From Triglochin maritima (taxonomy: Eukaryota; Streptophyta; Magnoliopsida; Alismatales; Juncaginaceae), in the NCBI GenBank assembly GCA_963682175.1, contig OY821791.1, positions 31,990,326 through 32,054,325 of the forward strand: a DNA stretch of 64,000 nt, given 5' to 3'. The notes beneath the pieces were generated by a model. The model did no database searches and was not told the DNA's origin. It saw only the letters and a program-made list of their open reading frames with translations. Positions 47,101-60,100 of the stretch are shown piece by piece; positions within the stretch are counted from its first letter, which is position 1, and each line of letters opens with the position of its first letter. A program made the translations under genes and the position numbers.

Positions 47101-47685
47101 AAAATTAATGACGAAATTTTGGAGAACCTTTTGTTATGAGTTGGGGGACTCGAGCTTTGAAGCGAAGAAATTGAGCAACCTGAATGGCAAATGAGAAAGG
47201 ACTGACAGAATAAGGTGTTGCTAGAAGAACGGTGCAGCCAGCGGAGGCGAAATTTGCACCGTTCTTGAAACTGGGCGCCCCAAGTGAGTCCAAATATGAG
47301 TTCAGTTCCGGAAGCCGCATTGCATCCACTGCATATCAAAATTAAACATCAACCACAATTAAAATACTTGTCAAAAAAAAACATCAAGCAAAGAGAGACA
47401 TGACCTTCCAATAACAAATTAATTATATCAAACATGATGAAGATGGAACTTACTAAAGAAATCGATCACGAGACGACCATCACAAAACCTCCCCGACGGT
47501 CTCCCAAAGTGTGTTTGCCCGTTGGGCGGGTAGAGTGGCTTCCCTAGACTAGATATGAGTCCTCCAGTGTCGGAATTGGAGTCACCGAAATTGAACACCG
47601 CTGGGTAGTCAAACCGAAACTCATGAGAAGCACGACAACGTTCCAAGTATACGGTCAAGATAACCAAAAGACGGAGGAGAATCAT
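47101..47685 (-). pseudogene. GDSL esterase/lipase, 3'-truncated
   Basis: Exon 1 (47454-47685) encodes a hydrophobic signal-like start MILLRLLVILTV and block I, VFNFGDSNSDTGG, with the nucleophile Ser. After a GT-AG intron (47329-47453) exon 2 (47101-47328) encodes LPELNSYLDSLG and block II GANFASAGC, then KARVPQLITKG and stops at SPKFRH. Full plant GDSL lipases are about 360-390 residues; here about 150 remain and blocks III and V, with the catalytic Asp and His, are missing. It may be dead or the remaining exons may have been displaced by nearby insertions. The intron fits the usual GDSL gene structure. Confidence 0.8.
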
Positions 47686-48411
47686 AGCGGCGGATGTGGT
47701 GGTAGTGGTGGTGGTATTGATTGTTGATTGTTGGTCACAAAGAACACGTACACCTAACGGCTAGCTAACTAAGATGGGGTTGGTTAATTTGTTTGAGAAG
47801 AGTTTGGTGTGTGGGATCGATCCACTTGGGTTGGAGTGTGGCGGGAGAAAAGTCTAAAGTTTGTTTGTTGGATGATGAAATCATGATAACGTACGTAATA
47901 AGGTGGTAGATTTTACACTTATACTTGCATTGCAATGCAAGTTGTTTGTTTTAACATTTTTTGTTATTATTTTGACGGAGTGAATGAATACACGTAGGTC
48001 CAGAAAGGAGATATGAAAATTCCAACAACTTTGCAACGGATGGGTTTTGAACTTACAACGTTTGGTTGAGAAAATCCCAAGAGACCACTTGTGCAGTTGT
48101 GTTATCTCAACTTGGTCGCATTGGAAGTTATTTTTACGAGGTACATTTGGTTCTTATCTCAATATTTATCTTTTGTTTGCCATGTAAATTGGGATTTTCT
48201 GTGTTTGTTACCACGATTGAAAAGCAAAACAATAGGTGAAACCACCATCAAACAGTTTTAGCTCAGCTTGAAGTTGAAGGTGCCAAATATAATCCCAACC
48301 AGACAACCTTATAATTCTTAGAATGAGATTTTTCTTGAGTGCACCTAAAAAATGTGTCAAATTCTGGTGTACACTTGCATTTCAGAAAGGAAAATGTTTT
48401 ATGAACGCAGC
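47686..48411. other. GDSL upstream region and intergenic DNA
   Basis: Likely includes the old GDSL promoter. No other feature. Confidence 0.4.
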
Positions 48412-48589
48412 GCGTCACGGACGCGCTCTACGTGGACATCCATATCAGCCCTTACGTGGCCAAAGCATGAATGTTTTTTTGTTTTTTCTTCTTGATGTCC
48501 ACTCGAATCACATTAAATGCGTTTCAACTCAGCATGTTCTCTCTCTCCACCCAAATACAAATATGATGACACTCTTTCTTTCTTCTTCA

Positions 48590-49110
48590 TTCTTTCTCTC
48601 CAGAATAAATCACCATTTCTAGCAATATATTATGTCGAAGAAGCGTCTGATGCCGACTCCCATGATTCTTCACAACGTAAGCAGCGTGAATGGGACGGTG
48701 CGAAGACTTCCCGATGTTCTTGTCAGCGTTAGCATCGTGAATGTGACGATCCGGTGGTGAAGACTTCGCACCACAACATCTTTGCTGCATTGTTGGAGTG
48801 CCCGTGACAGAAAAAGAAGGAAGAAGAAAGAAAGAGTGTCACCGACCGTCCCATTCACGCTGCTTACGTTGTGAAGAACCCTGGGAGTCGGCATCAGACA
48901 CTTCTTCGAAATAATATCTTGCTCGAAATGGTGATTTATTCCGGAGAGAGAGGTACAACGCTCCGTGGTGAAGACTTACGTCTGTTCGGTTTATGTCGTA
49001 CATCTCTCCGTAATAAATCACCATTTTGAGTAAGATATTACGTCGAAGAAGCGTCTGATGTCGACTCCCAAGGTTCTTCACAACGTAAGCAGCGTGAATG
49101 AGACGATCAT
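48590..49110. repeat. Fold-back region, three copies in +/-/+ orientation
   Basis: A ~110-bp segment including GTCGAAGAAGCGTCTGATG and TTCACAACGTAAGCAGCGTG occurs at ~48602-48700 (+), ~48845-48945 (inverted) and ~49010-49105 (+). Copies 1/2 and 2/3 can each form a long hairpin. Confidence 0.85.
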
Positions 49111-49360
49111 GTTTAAGTCTTACATTTTCTTTCCGATTTACTGGGAAAATATATATTATCTTTGTAATTTGTGTGTGTTTGTATTGTTTGTTTGTGTGTG
49201 ATTTACTGGGAGAAGATATATTATTTTTGTAATTTTTGTGTGTTTGTGTTTGTGCTTGTATTGTTTGTTTGTCTTTGTGCTCTCATTGTATCTTATTGTG
49301 TAATAGTTATCATCAATAATATGTACCATCAATATCTCATTGTGCTCTCATTGTATCTAC

Positions 49361-49775
49361 ATAAACAGGACAAACTTTCTACATAAACTGGACAAACTTT
49401 CTACATAAACAGTACAAACTTTCTACATAAACTGGACAAACATTCTACATAAACAAGATAAACTTTCTACATAAACAGGACAAACTTTCTACATAAACAT
49501 GCTACATAAACAGGACAAGTTTTCTACATAAACAGGACAAAACAGGACAAACTTTCTACATAAACAGGACAAAACAGGACAAACTTTCTACATAAACAGG
49601 ACAAAACAGGACAAACTTTCTACATAAACAGGACAAAACAGGACAAACTTTCTACATAAACAGGACAAAACATGACAAACTTTCTACATAAACAGGACAG
49701 AACAAGACAAGCTTTCTACATAAACAGGACAAAACAGGACAAACTTTATACATAAACAGGACAAGCTTTCTTCCT
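49361..49775. repeat. Minisatellite 1
   Basis: About 15 units of ACATAAACAGGACAAACTTT-type (about 22 bp), many extended to 33 bp by an extra AGGACAAAAC piece. Confidence 0.92.
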
Positions 49776-50520
49776 AAACCGGACAGGAACTACACTTATT
49801 CCGGACAGCAAATACACTTATTCCGGACAAACTTTCTGTTCCGTTTCTGAACACACTTTCTTCTTATTATGGACAACTACACTTATTCTGGACTGCAAAT
49901 ACACTTATTCTGGACAACAAATACACTTATTCCGATTCCGGACAGAAAATACACTTATTCCGGACAACAAATACACTTATTCCGGACAAACTTTATGTTC
50001 CGTTTCTGGACACACTTTATTCTTAAACCGGACAACAAATACACTTATTCCGGACAAACTTTATGTTCCGTTTCTGGACACACTTTATTCTTAAACCAGA
50101 CAACAAATACACTTATTCCGGACAACAAATACACTTATTCCGGACTGCAGATACACTTATTCCGGACAGCAAATACACTTATTCCGGACAAACTTTATGT
50201 TCCGTTTCTGGACACACTTTATTCTTAAACCGGACAACAAATACACTTATTCCGATTCCGGACAGCAAATACACTTATTCCGGACAAACTTTATGTTCCG
50301 TTTCTGGACACACTTTATTCTTAAACCGGATAACAAATACACTTATTCCGGACAACAAATACACTTATTCCGGACAACAAATACACTTATTCCGGACAAA
50401 CTTTATGTTCCGTTTCTGGACACACTTTATTCTTAAACCGGACAACAAATACACTTATTCCGGACAACAAATACACTTATTCCGGACTGCAAATACACTT
50501 ATTCCGGACAGACACATAAC
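49776..50520. repeat. Minisatellite 2 with higher-order structure
   Basis: 22-bp monomers AACAAATACACTTATTCCGG alternate with a 68-bp unit containing TTTATGTTCCGTTTCTGGAC and TTCTTAAACCGG. The 68-bp unit recurs near 49992, 50060, 50194, 50290 and 50402; intervals 68, 134, 96 and 112 equal 68 plus 0, 3, ~1 and 2 monomers. Open frames of 119-153 codons across it arise from the repeat. Confidence 0.92.
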
Positions 50521-50836
50521 GTAAACAGGACAAACACATAATGTAAACTGCACACACACATAAAGTAAGCTAGACAAATTAAGTTGATCCAACGTAAAAC
50601 TTAAAAACAAATATTTTATTATGATAAGTGTGGGCTCTGCACGAATAATGAGGCTGCACGATGTCCTAGGGTCTGCACATTGTCTTATCTGTGTATTGGG
50701 AAATGAATCGTTCAACTTAAAGAACCGGCGTTTTTTAAAAAGACCAAAACACGCGAAGAGAAATTTTGCTGACTGGACGCTGACTCAAAGAAAATATCTG
50801 AGTTGTACAGATCCACGTAAGGCGCGTCCGTGACGC

Positions 50837-51249
50837 CCGCGTCCGTCTATCACGGCCCGTTACCAAACTTAGAACAATAACCAACTGTAGGAAAATTACC
50901 AAATTGATAACCTGGCAAGTAAAATCTGATTTCAAACCATACTGGACTGGTCGATTTTTGTTCTTTTGGTATGGTTCTAAATTAAACTGGACCCATCATT
51001 TATTTATTTATGCTCTAATTATTTTTATTGAAAATTAATTTCTTAATATTAATTTGTTGTTAATTATACTCCCATTGGCATCGACTTTCTTTGGACTAAG
51101 TTTTTTCCTCTTATGATTGAGGATTAAAACTTTTGCAAGATGTCCTTTAATTTTAAGATGTTTAAGACTTGATTTTCGACCACGTGAGAATTCAAATGGA
51201 TTATCTTTTTTATGTGTTTTTATTATGACAAGTATTTAGACAATCCAAA
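50837..51249. other. Intergenic
   Basis: No feature recognised. Confidence 0.4.
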
Positions 51250-51552
51250 ACTCTATAATATTCTACTAATCATGTCGGAATAGATTTCGTCCAACTCTAA
51301 ACAAATCATGCAATAATGTTGATTTCGTCTATACTCTAAGAAGTCATACTAACCAATTATTGAACTAGGGCATAATTCCAACAAAAAATGTCAAAACCAA
51401 AACCCTGTGATATTATACTAATCATGTCGGAATAGACCTAGTCAAACTCTAAACAAATCATGCAATCATGTTGATTTCATCTATACTCTAAGAAGTCATA
51501 CTAATGAATTATTGAATAAGGACATAATTCCAACAAAAAATGTCAAAACCAA
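51250..51552. repeat. Two ~150-bp tandem copies
   Basis: ACTAATCATGTCGGAATAGA, ATACTCTAAGAAGTCATACT and CATAATTCCAACAAAAAATG each occur twice at about 150-bp spacing. Confidence 0.92.
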
Positions 51553-51910
51553 TTGGTGATGAGTGGATGGACCTTGCAATTTATAACTCAGGAAAACAAA
51601 ATTCCTAAATTAGCGATGTGAGACTATTCTCTAACACCCCCTCGCACGTGTGACCAAGATTATTATTTTTCTTGTGTCCATGCATGGACAACAATAAGGG
51701 TGTATTTGTCAAACCGGTGGTTAGGCATTTCAGACTTTGATACCATATTGAAATGTGAGTATTCATCTCAAACCATCGATTAGTAATGAGTGGAGGAACC
51801 TTACAATTTATAACCCAAGAAAAAGTTTCTAAATTAACCGACGTGAGACTATTCTCTAACCAACACAATTCCAACGAAAGAGACTAAATTATGTTAAAAA
51901 ATATTAAAAC
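51553..51910. repeat. Imperfect direct repeats with AACACCCCCTCGCACG block
   Basis: 51553-51640 and 51778-51865 share TGATGAGTGGAxGxACCTT, AATTTATAAC and GTGAGACTATTCTCTAAC. TTTGATACCATATTGAAATG resembles the junctions of retroelement-like repeats. Origin not determined. Confidence 0.5.
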
Positions 51911-52168
51911 TGTTGTGAAATGAAAAGACATGTGGATTTTGGGGAGAATGATGAAGACTTTTCATTGCTAACTCATAAACAATACAATGAGTCTCTATAT
52001 ATAGACAAGAGACATATATGTTACAATGTAATAACAAGCTAATGAATAAGACATATAATATACATCAATGAGATAATTATATTGCATTTGAATGTGGGGG
52101 TTACAAGAAGTTGTAACACCAAGAGACAATGTGACTCATCCATATAATATATTTGTTATTTCATAACA
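51911..52168 (-). mobile_element. Short copia-like 3' LTR
   Basis: 258 bp; on minus it begins TGTTATGAAATAACA and ends TTCATTTCACAACA. It contains a CTATATATAGAGACTC TATA region. Immediately upstream on minus lies AAGGGGGAG, a polypurine tract, so this is the 3' LTR and the internal region extends to the right. The 5' LTR would be beyond 64000. Confidence 0.75.
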
Positions 52169-53031
52169 CTCCCCCTTGGATGATCACCGTTTGTTATACG
52201 TTTTTTCAGTTGGCCTCGTTAAAAAACATTGTCAAGTAAAACCCTGTGGGACAAAAACTTGGTGAAAGAAAAAAGAGTGCAGAGCGTATAATTCTCCTCC
52301 TTAATTTAATATACATTTACAACCTCTTTTAAATAATATGGCGTTATGTTCATGTCTCGTTAAAAACCTTGCTACGAAAACCCAATGGGAAAATAACTAA
52401 GGGAAAAAGAGTACATGACATTCGTTAACACAATTGCGCAAGCTGTCTCGTTAAAAACCTTGCCAAGTAAAACCTCATGGGACAAAAACTTGGGAAAAGG
52501 AAAAAAAATACAGCTACAAGCCATCTGACTTTTTCCTTCAGGGATAATCGTAGTTCAGGGATGATAATTAGAAATTTACTCCCCCTGATACGTAGTTCAC
52601 CAACTTTCATAAAGACTGCAACGTCTCCACAATAACACAAAATAATTTATGATTTTTTATTGTTGTGGATTAGACATGTAAGAATCATCACTGAAGAAAA
52701 TTTTCATCTCATGAATATAGTAAGTAAATATTGATAATTCCAGGTGAATGTTCTTTGTATAATATCTCTTTATATATTTGAATCATTGTAACAATTTTCC
52801 TCTGGAGAATGTTCGAACTGCATATTGAAAAATAGTTGACTGTTCTCCAGTCATCTATTTCAAAATTTATCATTCAAATATTTCACGGGTACGTGTTTAA
52901 TCTCTTTAGGAGTTCCTTTTCATATCATTCTTCGAGATGATATGCATATTATCTTTGTTTTATTCATATGGTGATTATATCGTATCTCTTCATTATAATT
53001 TTCCTTGGACAATTTAGTCCTTCAGGGACTC

Positions 53032-53068
<37 letters not shown>

Positions 53069-54744
53069 GTGATTTATACAAATTTGCAGTCACAACATAT
53101 CTCAAATGTTTATCTATTTTTATGTCATACTGATCAAGTAACATAACGTAATATTATGCATTTCGAGAGAATGAGTAACATCGTAATAGATGTTGGGTCA
53201 TGCGAAAAACTCTTGTATCACTACTCGCTTTATAATGTACCACCATGTTGTTGTAATGTGATTTCTATTCACATTTTTCAGAAATCAAGACTACATGTCC
53301 AATAAGCGAGTCTAGTTGTATATTGTTCACTTTCTTTTATTCATTTCAAATACGAATGCCTCTGGCATTATTATAATATTATAGATTCTGGATCCAGATT
53401 TTCTCTTGAATTAACATGCTCTAAGAAGGCGAATTAGTCGTCGACAATAACATTTTTATGTTTCTCTCGTATCAACATAGTTGATTGTAACTTTTATAAT
53501 AATCAAATCGTCGTCGTTTCCCAAAACATTAGAATTTGACCGTTATGTATTCCCAGAATTGCTAAATTTGCTAGCAGCTGCTTTTATTTAACCGTGTTTA
53601 TATTCTTCAGGAATAACATCTTCGGTAGGTGTAACGAGTGACTAACTTTTATTTTCATTTCCACAAATAATATATGTTCTAGTCCACGCTACTGGCGTTG
53701 GTTGAGCTCAAATATATTTTATCATGTGGAGATCTCCACTTTATATTATGCGTTTTATGTCTAATAATACAAGACTTAGTCATTCTTTTGTGGTCAATAA
53801 AAATGTATGAAAATTACTTGCTAGATATTGCAAGTTAATGATTTTATGAACTTCAGGTTCAACGATACTTGTACGTATATTCTCTTATGAACTTCAGGTT
53901 CAATATAGTACATTTTCTTAACATTCTTTAAGCTTTTGACTTTCTCCCCCTAATGCCAAAAAAATATGCCTCTATATATAAATGTTTGACTGGACAATAA
54001 AATACATCGCCCTTCAGGGGCTTCAAGTATTTTAACACTATCAGGAATATGAATCATGCTGAAATATCCAATTTAATTTGAGGCCACTAAATTTTAGAGG
54101 TGGAATCTATTAATCGCAGATGGGAAACATTTCATTCAATATCGTACAAGTAAAATAGGGTAACATTCATAACATGATGTACATAACATAAAAAAATTAT
54201 GAATAATATCAACAGCTATGCATATTATTGTATCATGTATAAATTTTAAGATCTCATAATGATCCATATTCAGAAATATTTTATAAATCGATGCTTAATT
54301 CGTAATGTGTGCTTCGGGAACATGATCCAAAATACGATGACACATATTGTGATTTTGCAATAACTTATGCTTATGACTTTCAATCACAAATAATGTTTAA
54401 CACAAGTTATCTCATCTTATGAAAAGATAGAGCTTGTAGATACCTACTTAGTTGAAGAATCTTCTCATTCTTCAGTGGATGGTCATATGAAATTTCAGCA
54501 ACATTTGTCATCATATATGTCCTCATTGACCCAATTAGTCATACCATATGTTATTAGAATCAATATTCATTTGATTCACCAGTGCAAGTCTTTTGACAAA
54601 GCCACAACGTGTGCAATGACACATCGTTCAAATTAGAAAAATACTTATCTCTTAATATAGTGTGCATGACAACACTATACATGATGCATAAATCATCTTT
54701 TCTGATCTTAAACCAAATATGAGACCGAAGAATATTCATACCAT
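52169..54744 (-). mobile_element. Non-coding internal region of the copia-like element
   Basis: 2.6 kb with no frame of significance. 52210-52500 has three variants of CTCGTTAAAAACCTTG(CC) followed by AAAACCC(T/A)NTGGGA and a GGGAAAA block. CTTCAGG motifs recur further on. The composition recalls non-coding (LARD-like) internal domains. It resumes at 63646 after the CACTA insertion. Confidence 0.5.
53034..53066. repeat. (TA)n microsatellite
   Basis: About 15 TA units. Confidence 0.95.
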
Positions 54745-54761
54745 CACTGGTGCAGAAACGC

Positions 54762-55020
54762 CTATAGACGTCGACCCATAGACGACGACTGTATAAAAAC
54801 CGACGTCTATACTATAGACATCGTCTATTTATACAACCGACGTCTATTGAGACATATAGACGCCGGTTGAGGGAAAATGCATTGCAACCGACGTCTATAC
54901 CCCAGCGGTTATCCTTCATAGCAATAGACGTCGACTATATGATACAACCGACGTCTATTTCCCCATCCATATAGACGTTGGGGTCTAAACGTCGGGTTTA
55001 TCACACACCCAACGTCTATA
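54762..55020. repeat. Left subterminal repeats of CACTA-2
   Basis: Paired ATAGACGTCG / CGACGTCTAT units with several variants (GACATC, GACGCC, GACGTT) from decay. Confidence 0.9.
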
Positions 55021-57108
55021 GGTCTTATAAGTTGAATTGTTCCCTTCAGTTTATTATTTTTTATCGTGACAAAAACTCTAACCCCCTTCCGACCGAACCG
55101 CGACCAAACCCTAGCCCCCTTCTGACCTAACCACGACCAAACCCTAGCCCCCTTCCGACCAAACCGCGACCAAACCCTAGCCGGCCAACTCATCTCCGCG
55201 CCTCCACTCAGTCACCTCCTCGGCGCCGCCCTCATCTACGTCGTCTCCAACCCCTTCCTCCAACACCTTCTCCTCGTCGACACTACTCCTCGTCGGCGTC
55301 GTTCATCACCGGTGTCGTTCCTCACATCGCCACTCCTCACCCGAAACCCCATCGCCGGCTACCCCACTCATCAGTAAGCCATCGTCGGAGATGAACATTT
55401 TAAATGATATAAATTAATTTGTTTGTTGCTTTTAACCTTAGCCCCTTCGCCGGCTACCCCACTCCACAGTAACAAGATTTTTTAGAATATTTTTTGGTAA
55501 TTAATTTATATAAAAAATTATTAACGACATTATCTTTAATGCCTTAGATGAGATTCCCGTTACTCCAACTCAATATAAAAGTAAATTTTCGTTACAAATG
55601 AAATTAAAAAATATTGTTACAAACTAATGTGATATATAAAGTATGATTTTATTCATAGTGTTTGTTATGTTATACCGATATACAAAAGAAGTTACAAATA
55701 TATAACAATAATAATAAAGTTATAAGCACAAAATGAGTAGAGACCAGAGAAAGAAAGAAAAGAAAAGAAAAGAAATAGTAGATGAGCTGGTTGGTGATCC
55801 TAAGCACCGACTAACTAAGTTGATGAGCTTTCAATATAGACCAAACCAAGAAGGAACCAACAACTTCCATGGTTGCTTGCTTGCTTGCTTTTCAGTCCAC
55901 CCAACAACCCAAAGTTTTAGAAAGTTGCATAAGTTAGAATGACATACTAAGTTGGTTGAATTGAAGTTGAAAATGTTATATTTATAATGTCTATGTGATA
56001 TAATGGAAATGAGTATACATGATATGATTGTTTGATGTTTGTTATGTGAATGTGCTGTAGTGGAGAATATTACACATTTTTCTTGTTAATCCCAGGATTC
56101 AAAGTTTTTTACATAGCAAATTTTTAGGGGGGGGGGGGGGGGGGGTTCTGCCAAAATCTAATAAACTTTTAATACTAATTGTTATTAATAACATGATATT
56201 TTATGTTTAACATGTTTTCCGTCTTAAAAATTAAAATTCTAGTAATTGTTTTTAATTTTTGCTTTTAATATTTATAATATTTATTGCCTTGCTTTTTTGA
56301 ATTTTCAATATTATTTACATATTGTCTGTAAATATGTTGGTATTATGATAATAACTTATCGACCCCCTTAAACAAGTTGGCCTTTAATAACCTATAACAA
56401 AATATTAGAAGAAATTTACTAAGTCATTCATCATATAGGACTTTCCATTCATCTTATTTATTTTTTATTTTACGATTTTTGTCGTAGATTGCTGGCGTAA
56501 GGTTCGTAATCTCTTTCTCTCATCATTCATTAGAAAGCACGCAATAGTTAGTTGGACTTGCATTGGAACAAGAGTGAGGTGAGTGTGTGTTTGGTGTGTT
56601 GTTTGTTTGATTAAGTTATGAAAAGCACCTAGGGGTAGTCACCTATAGGAGATGAGGTGGGGGATTTCATCACCATTTCCTTAGCCCAAAAACCACTTAA
56701 TAAAAGAGCTTTAATAACATCAACATAGACGTTGGCCCCTAGGATTTCCGGACGCATTAAGGAGAGGAAACTGTTTAAGACCGTCATGGGTTGAACGTCG
56801 TTGTCCATCTAGTCCATCTTGATTTCCTACAGACTAGTGGTTCTCGGTGGGACCTCGAAGTTAGGCGTCGTCTAGTGCTAAGGACCTATAGTGGACTTTA
56901 GGCTTGCTTTGGCCTTGATTGCTTAGTTAGGTTTCTAACCTTCTTTATTCCTACGCTAGATTAAGGACTTCATCTCCTCTCTCCTGAGTCATTCTTTTCT
57001 CATCTTTATGTCTCCAGATCTTCTCATCTACGAACAACTTCTTTTAAATTGAAATTTTATTTATTTCCTTCAATAATAACTATCATTTTTCTTGATGTTT
57101 AGATTGAA
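55021..57108 (+). other. CACTA-2 5' leader
   Basis: Contains CCGACC-rich repeats (55085-55180), G19 at 56127-56145, and 56350-57010, which matches CACTA-1 45390-46170. Ends in an acceptor-like TTTAG at 57097-57101 before the tnp2 ATG, so it is probably 5' UTR with an intron. Confidence 0.6.
56127..56145. repeat. G19 homopolymer
   Basis: Nineteen consecutive G on the plus strand; length may be affected by sequencing. Confidence 0.95.
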
Positions 57109-60100
57109 ATGGATCGAGAGTGGATTCTTTCAAACCGATTGAGTGATGAGTATGAGAACAGAGTGAATATGTTCTTAGAGGTTGCCAAAAAACATTCAAA
57201 AAACGAATGACAGAGACATGGCGTATTGTCCGTGCAATAAATGTCATAATATGTCAGTGCTGACTTTTCGTAAAATAAAAGATCATTTGTTTGAGAAATG
57301 TTTCGACCCAAGTTACAGACGGTGGATATGACACGGAGAAAATGAATCATTTAGTTGTTCCAAGAATGACGGAGACAATGTTAGTGTGGGAGATCACTTA
57401 GAGGAAACGGTTCAGGATATGGCTGAAAAGTTTTCGTCCAACCCTGATTTACTTGGTAATTTGTTGAGTGACAATGAGAAATCATTGTATAAGGGTTGCA
57501 CCAAATTCACTAGATTGTCAACGGTGTTGAAGTTGTACAATTTAAAAGCAGGAAATGGTTGGACCGATGTCAGTTTCATATCACTGTTGAAGCTATTGAA
57601 AGAGATGCTTCCAGATGATAATGAGCTGCCAGATAGAACTTATGATGCTAAGAAAGTGTTGTGTCATATGGCAATGGAATATAGGAAGATACATGCATGC
57701 CCGAACGATTGTATATTGTATAGTGGTGAGTTTGAAAACTTACATTCCTGTCCCAGGTGTAATGTTTCACGATACAAAATGAAACACAGTGGACCAAAAC
57801 CACAATGTAGAGGCTGATGAGATGAAAATCAAAAGACCTCCTGCTAAGATTTTGTGGTATCTTCTGATAATACTAAGGCTTAAACGTTTGTTTCCGAGTA
57901 AAGAGGATTCCAAAAACATGACATGACATGTTAATCGTGAGAAACCAAATGATCAGTTGCTACGTCATCCTGCAGATTCACCTCAGTGGAAAAAATTAGA
58001 CTACGACTTTCCTGTGTTTGGTGAAGAATCCAGGAATGTACGACTTGGACTCTATATGGACGGAATGAATCCTTTCGGTAATTTGAGTTGCATTCACAGT
58101 TCGTGGCATGTTCTGCTTGTAATTTACAATATGCCCCCGTGGTAATGCATGAAACGCAAATATATTATGTTGTCCTTAATGATTTCTGGTCCGAAACACC
58201 CTGGACACGACCTCGATGTGTATTTAAGACCTTTAATTGATGACCTAAAGAGATAGCGGGATGACGGAGAGCCAGTTTTTTATTCTTATCGTCATGAGTC
58301 ATTTGTAATGCGGGCAATGATATTTTGCACGATTAATGACTTTCCAACTTATGGTAATATGTCTGGATATTCGGTCAAAGGTCATAAAGTTTATCCAATT
58401 TGCGAAGAGAATACATGCTCCTTGCAACTGGTTAATGGTTCTAAGACAGTAATCTTGGTCATCGGAGATTTTTGCCTAACTCCCACCCTTATCGTAGGTC
58501 GAAGAAGGCATTTAACGGAAAATAGGAGTTTCCGAATCCACCAGTTGAACGTCGAAAAGATGTATGAACGTATAATGAACGTTGAATGTGAATTTGGAAA
58601 ACCGTATAAATGAGCAAATGACAAAAGTCTTTGGAAAAAAGATCCATATTTTTTGATCTCCCTTACTGGAAAACATTAGAAGTTAGACATTGTATTGATG
58701 TAATGCACATAGAGAAAAACATTTGTGATAATCTTGTTGGCACTCTGTTGAACATACCTGGTAAAACAAAAAATGGATATAATACAAGACTTGATCTTGT
58801 TGACCTTGGTATATGAGCAATGCTGGCACCAAAGAAGTAAGGAGACAAGAATTACTTACCTCCAACTAGTTATACATTGTGTAGAAAGGAGAAAAAGATT
58901 CTCTGTCAGTGTTTGCACGATCTAAGGGTTCCCCAAGGTTATTATTCAAATATTAGTAGTTTTGTTGTTATGAAGGATTTGAAACTTGTGTGGATGAAGT
59001 CTCACGATTGTCACACTCTAATGCAGCAGTTGTTACCTGTAGCACTGAGATCCATATTACCGAAAGATGTTAGACATGCAATAATAAAGTTGTGTTCATT
59101 TTTCAACAAAATTTGCAGTAAAGTGGTTGATCTTGTGCAGTTAAATAAGTTGCATAATGAAATTGTGGTTATATTATGTCAGTTGGAGATGTTCTTCCCA
59201 CCTGCTTTTTTCGACATTATGATTCATCTAGTTATTCATTTGGTTAGATAAGTTAAATTGTGTGGACCAGTTTTTGTAAGGTAGATATATCATTTCGAGC
59301 GTCATATGAAACTATTGAAAGAGTATTGTAAAAATCGTCAAAGGTCAGATGCTAGTATTGTTGAATGATACATAGCTGATGAGGTTATCGAGTTTTTCAC
59401 TGGATACCTAGCAAACACCAAAAGTGTTGGACTTCCGAAGAATCGTCATGATGAACGTGCCGATGGTAAAGGGACACGTGGGATGAAAATGTTAAATCCA
59501 AATGGCGAGGACTTAATGACATCATATTTTTATGTGTTGTGCAATTCTAATGAAGTTCAACCTTACCTAAATGAACACATGAAGGTTCTAAAGGAAAGAA
59601 ATCATTTGTGGAGTGATCAACAAGTAATAAATAGTCACAATAAAAAATTCATCTCTTGGTTCAAAAATGTGGCTTACAAGCGTGATGTTTCTGAGACAAT
59701 ACAGTGGTTGGCCTACGGTCCACATTCTGCTGTTATAAGTTACAGTGGCTATGATATCAATGGATATTCATTCTACACAGTCTGTGAAGATTCCAAAAGT
59801 ACTGTTCAGAACAGTGGCGTCACCTTAATAGCATAGTCTTTGCATGTGTCTAGTTCTAAAGACAAAAATCTTGTATACGCCGACATGTCCTATTACAGTG
59901 TAATTAAAGACATATGGGAGCTTGACTTTGTTAAATTAAAAGTACATGTATTTAGATGCAAGTGTGCTAATAATAAAAGTGGAGTTCGAGTGGATGACTT
60001 AGGGTTCACTTTAATTGATTTTTCAAAAGAATGACATAAAGGAGAACCTTTTATTCTCTCTTCCCAAGCGAAACAAGTCTTCTATGTGGCTGATCCATGT

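Larger units (their letters stand above)
48412..50836. mobile_element. Inverted-repeat-bounded block with minisatellites
   Basis: A 25-bp sequence at 48412-48436 (GCGTCACGGACGCGC...TACGTGGA) recurs inverted at 50812-50836 with 2 mismatches. Between them lie a fold-back region (48590-49110) and two minisatellites (49361-50520). It may be a non-autonomous DNA transposon, but I found no target duplication or transposase. Confidence 0.5.

Noticed and set aside
49869..50524. 119-153 codon frames with KYTYSGQ-type repeats
   Set aside because: Produced by the minisatellite; several frames stay open at once and there is no gene context.
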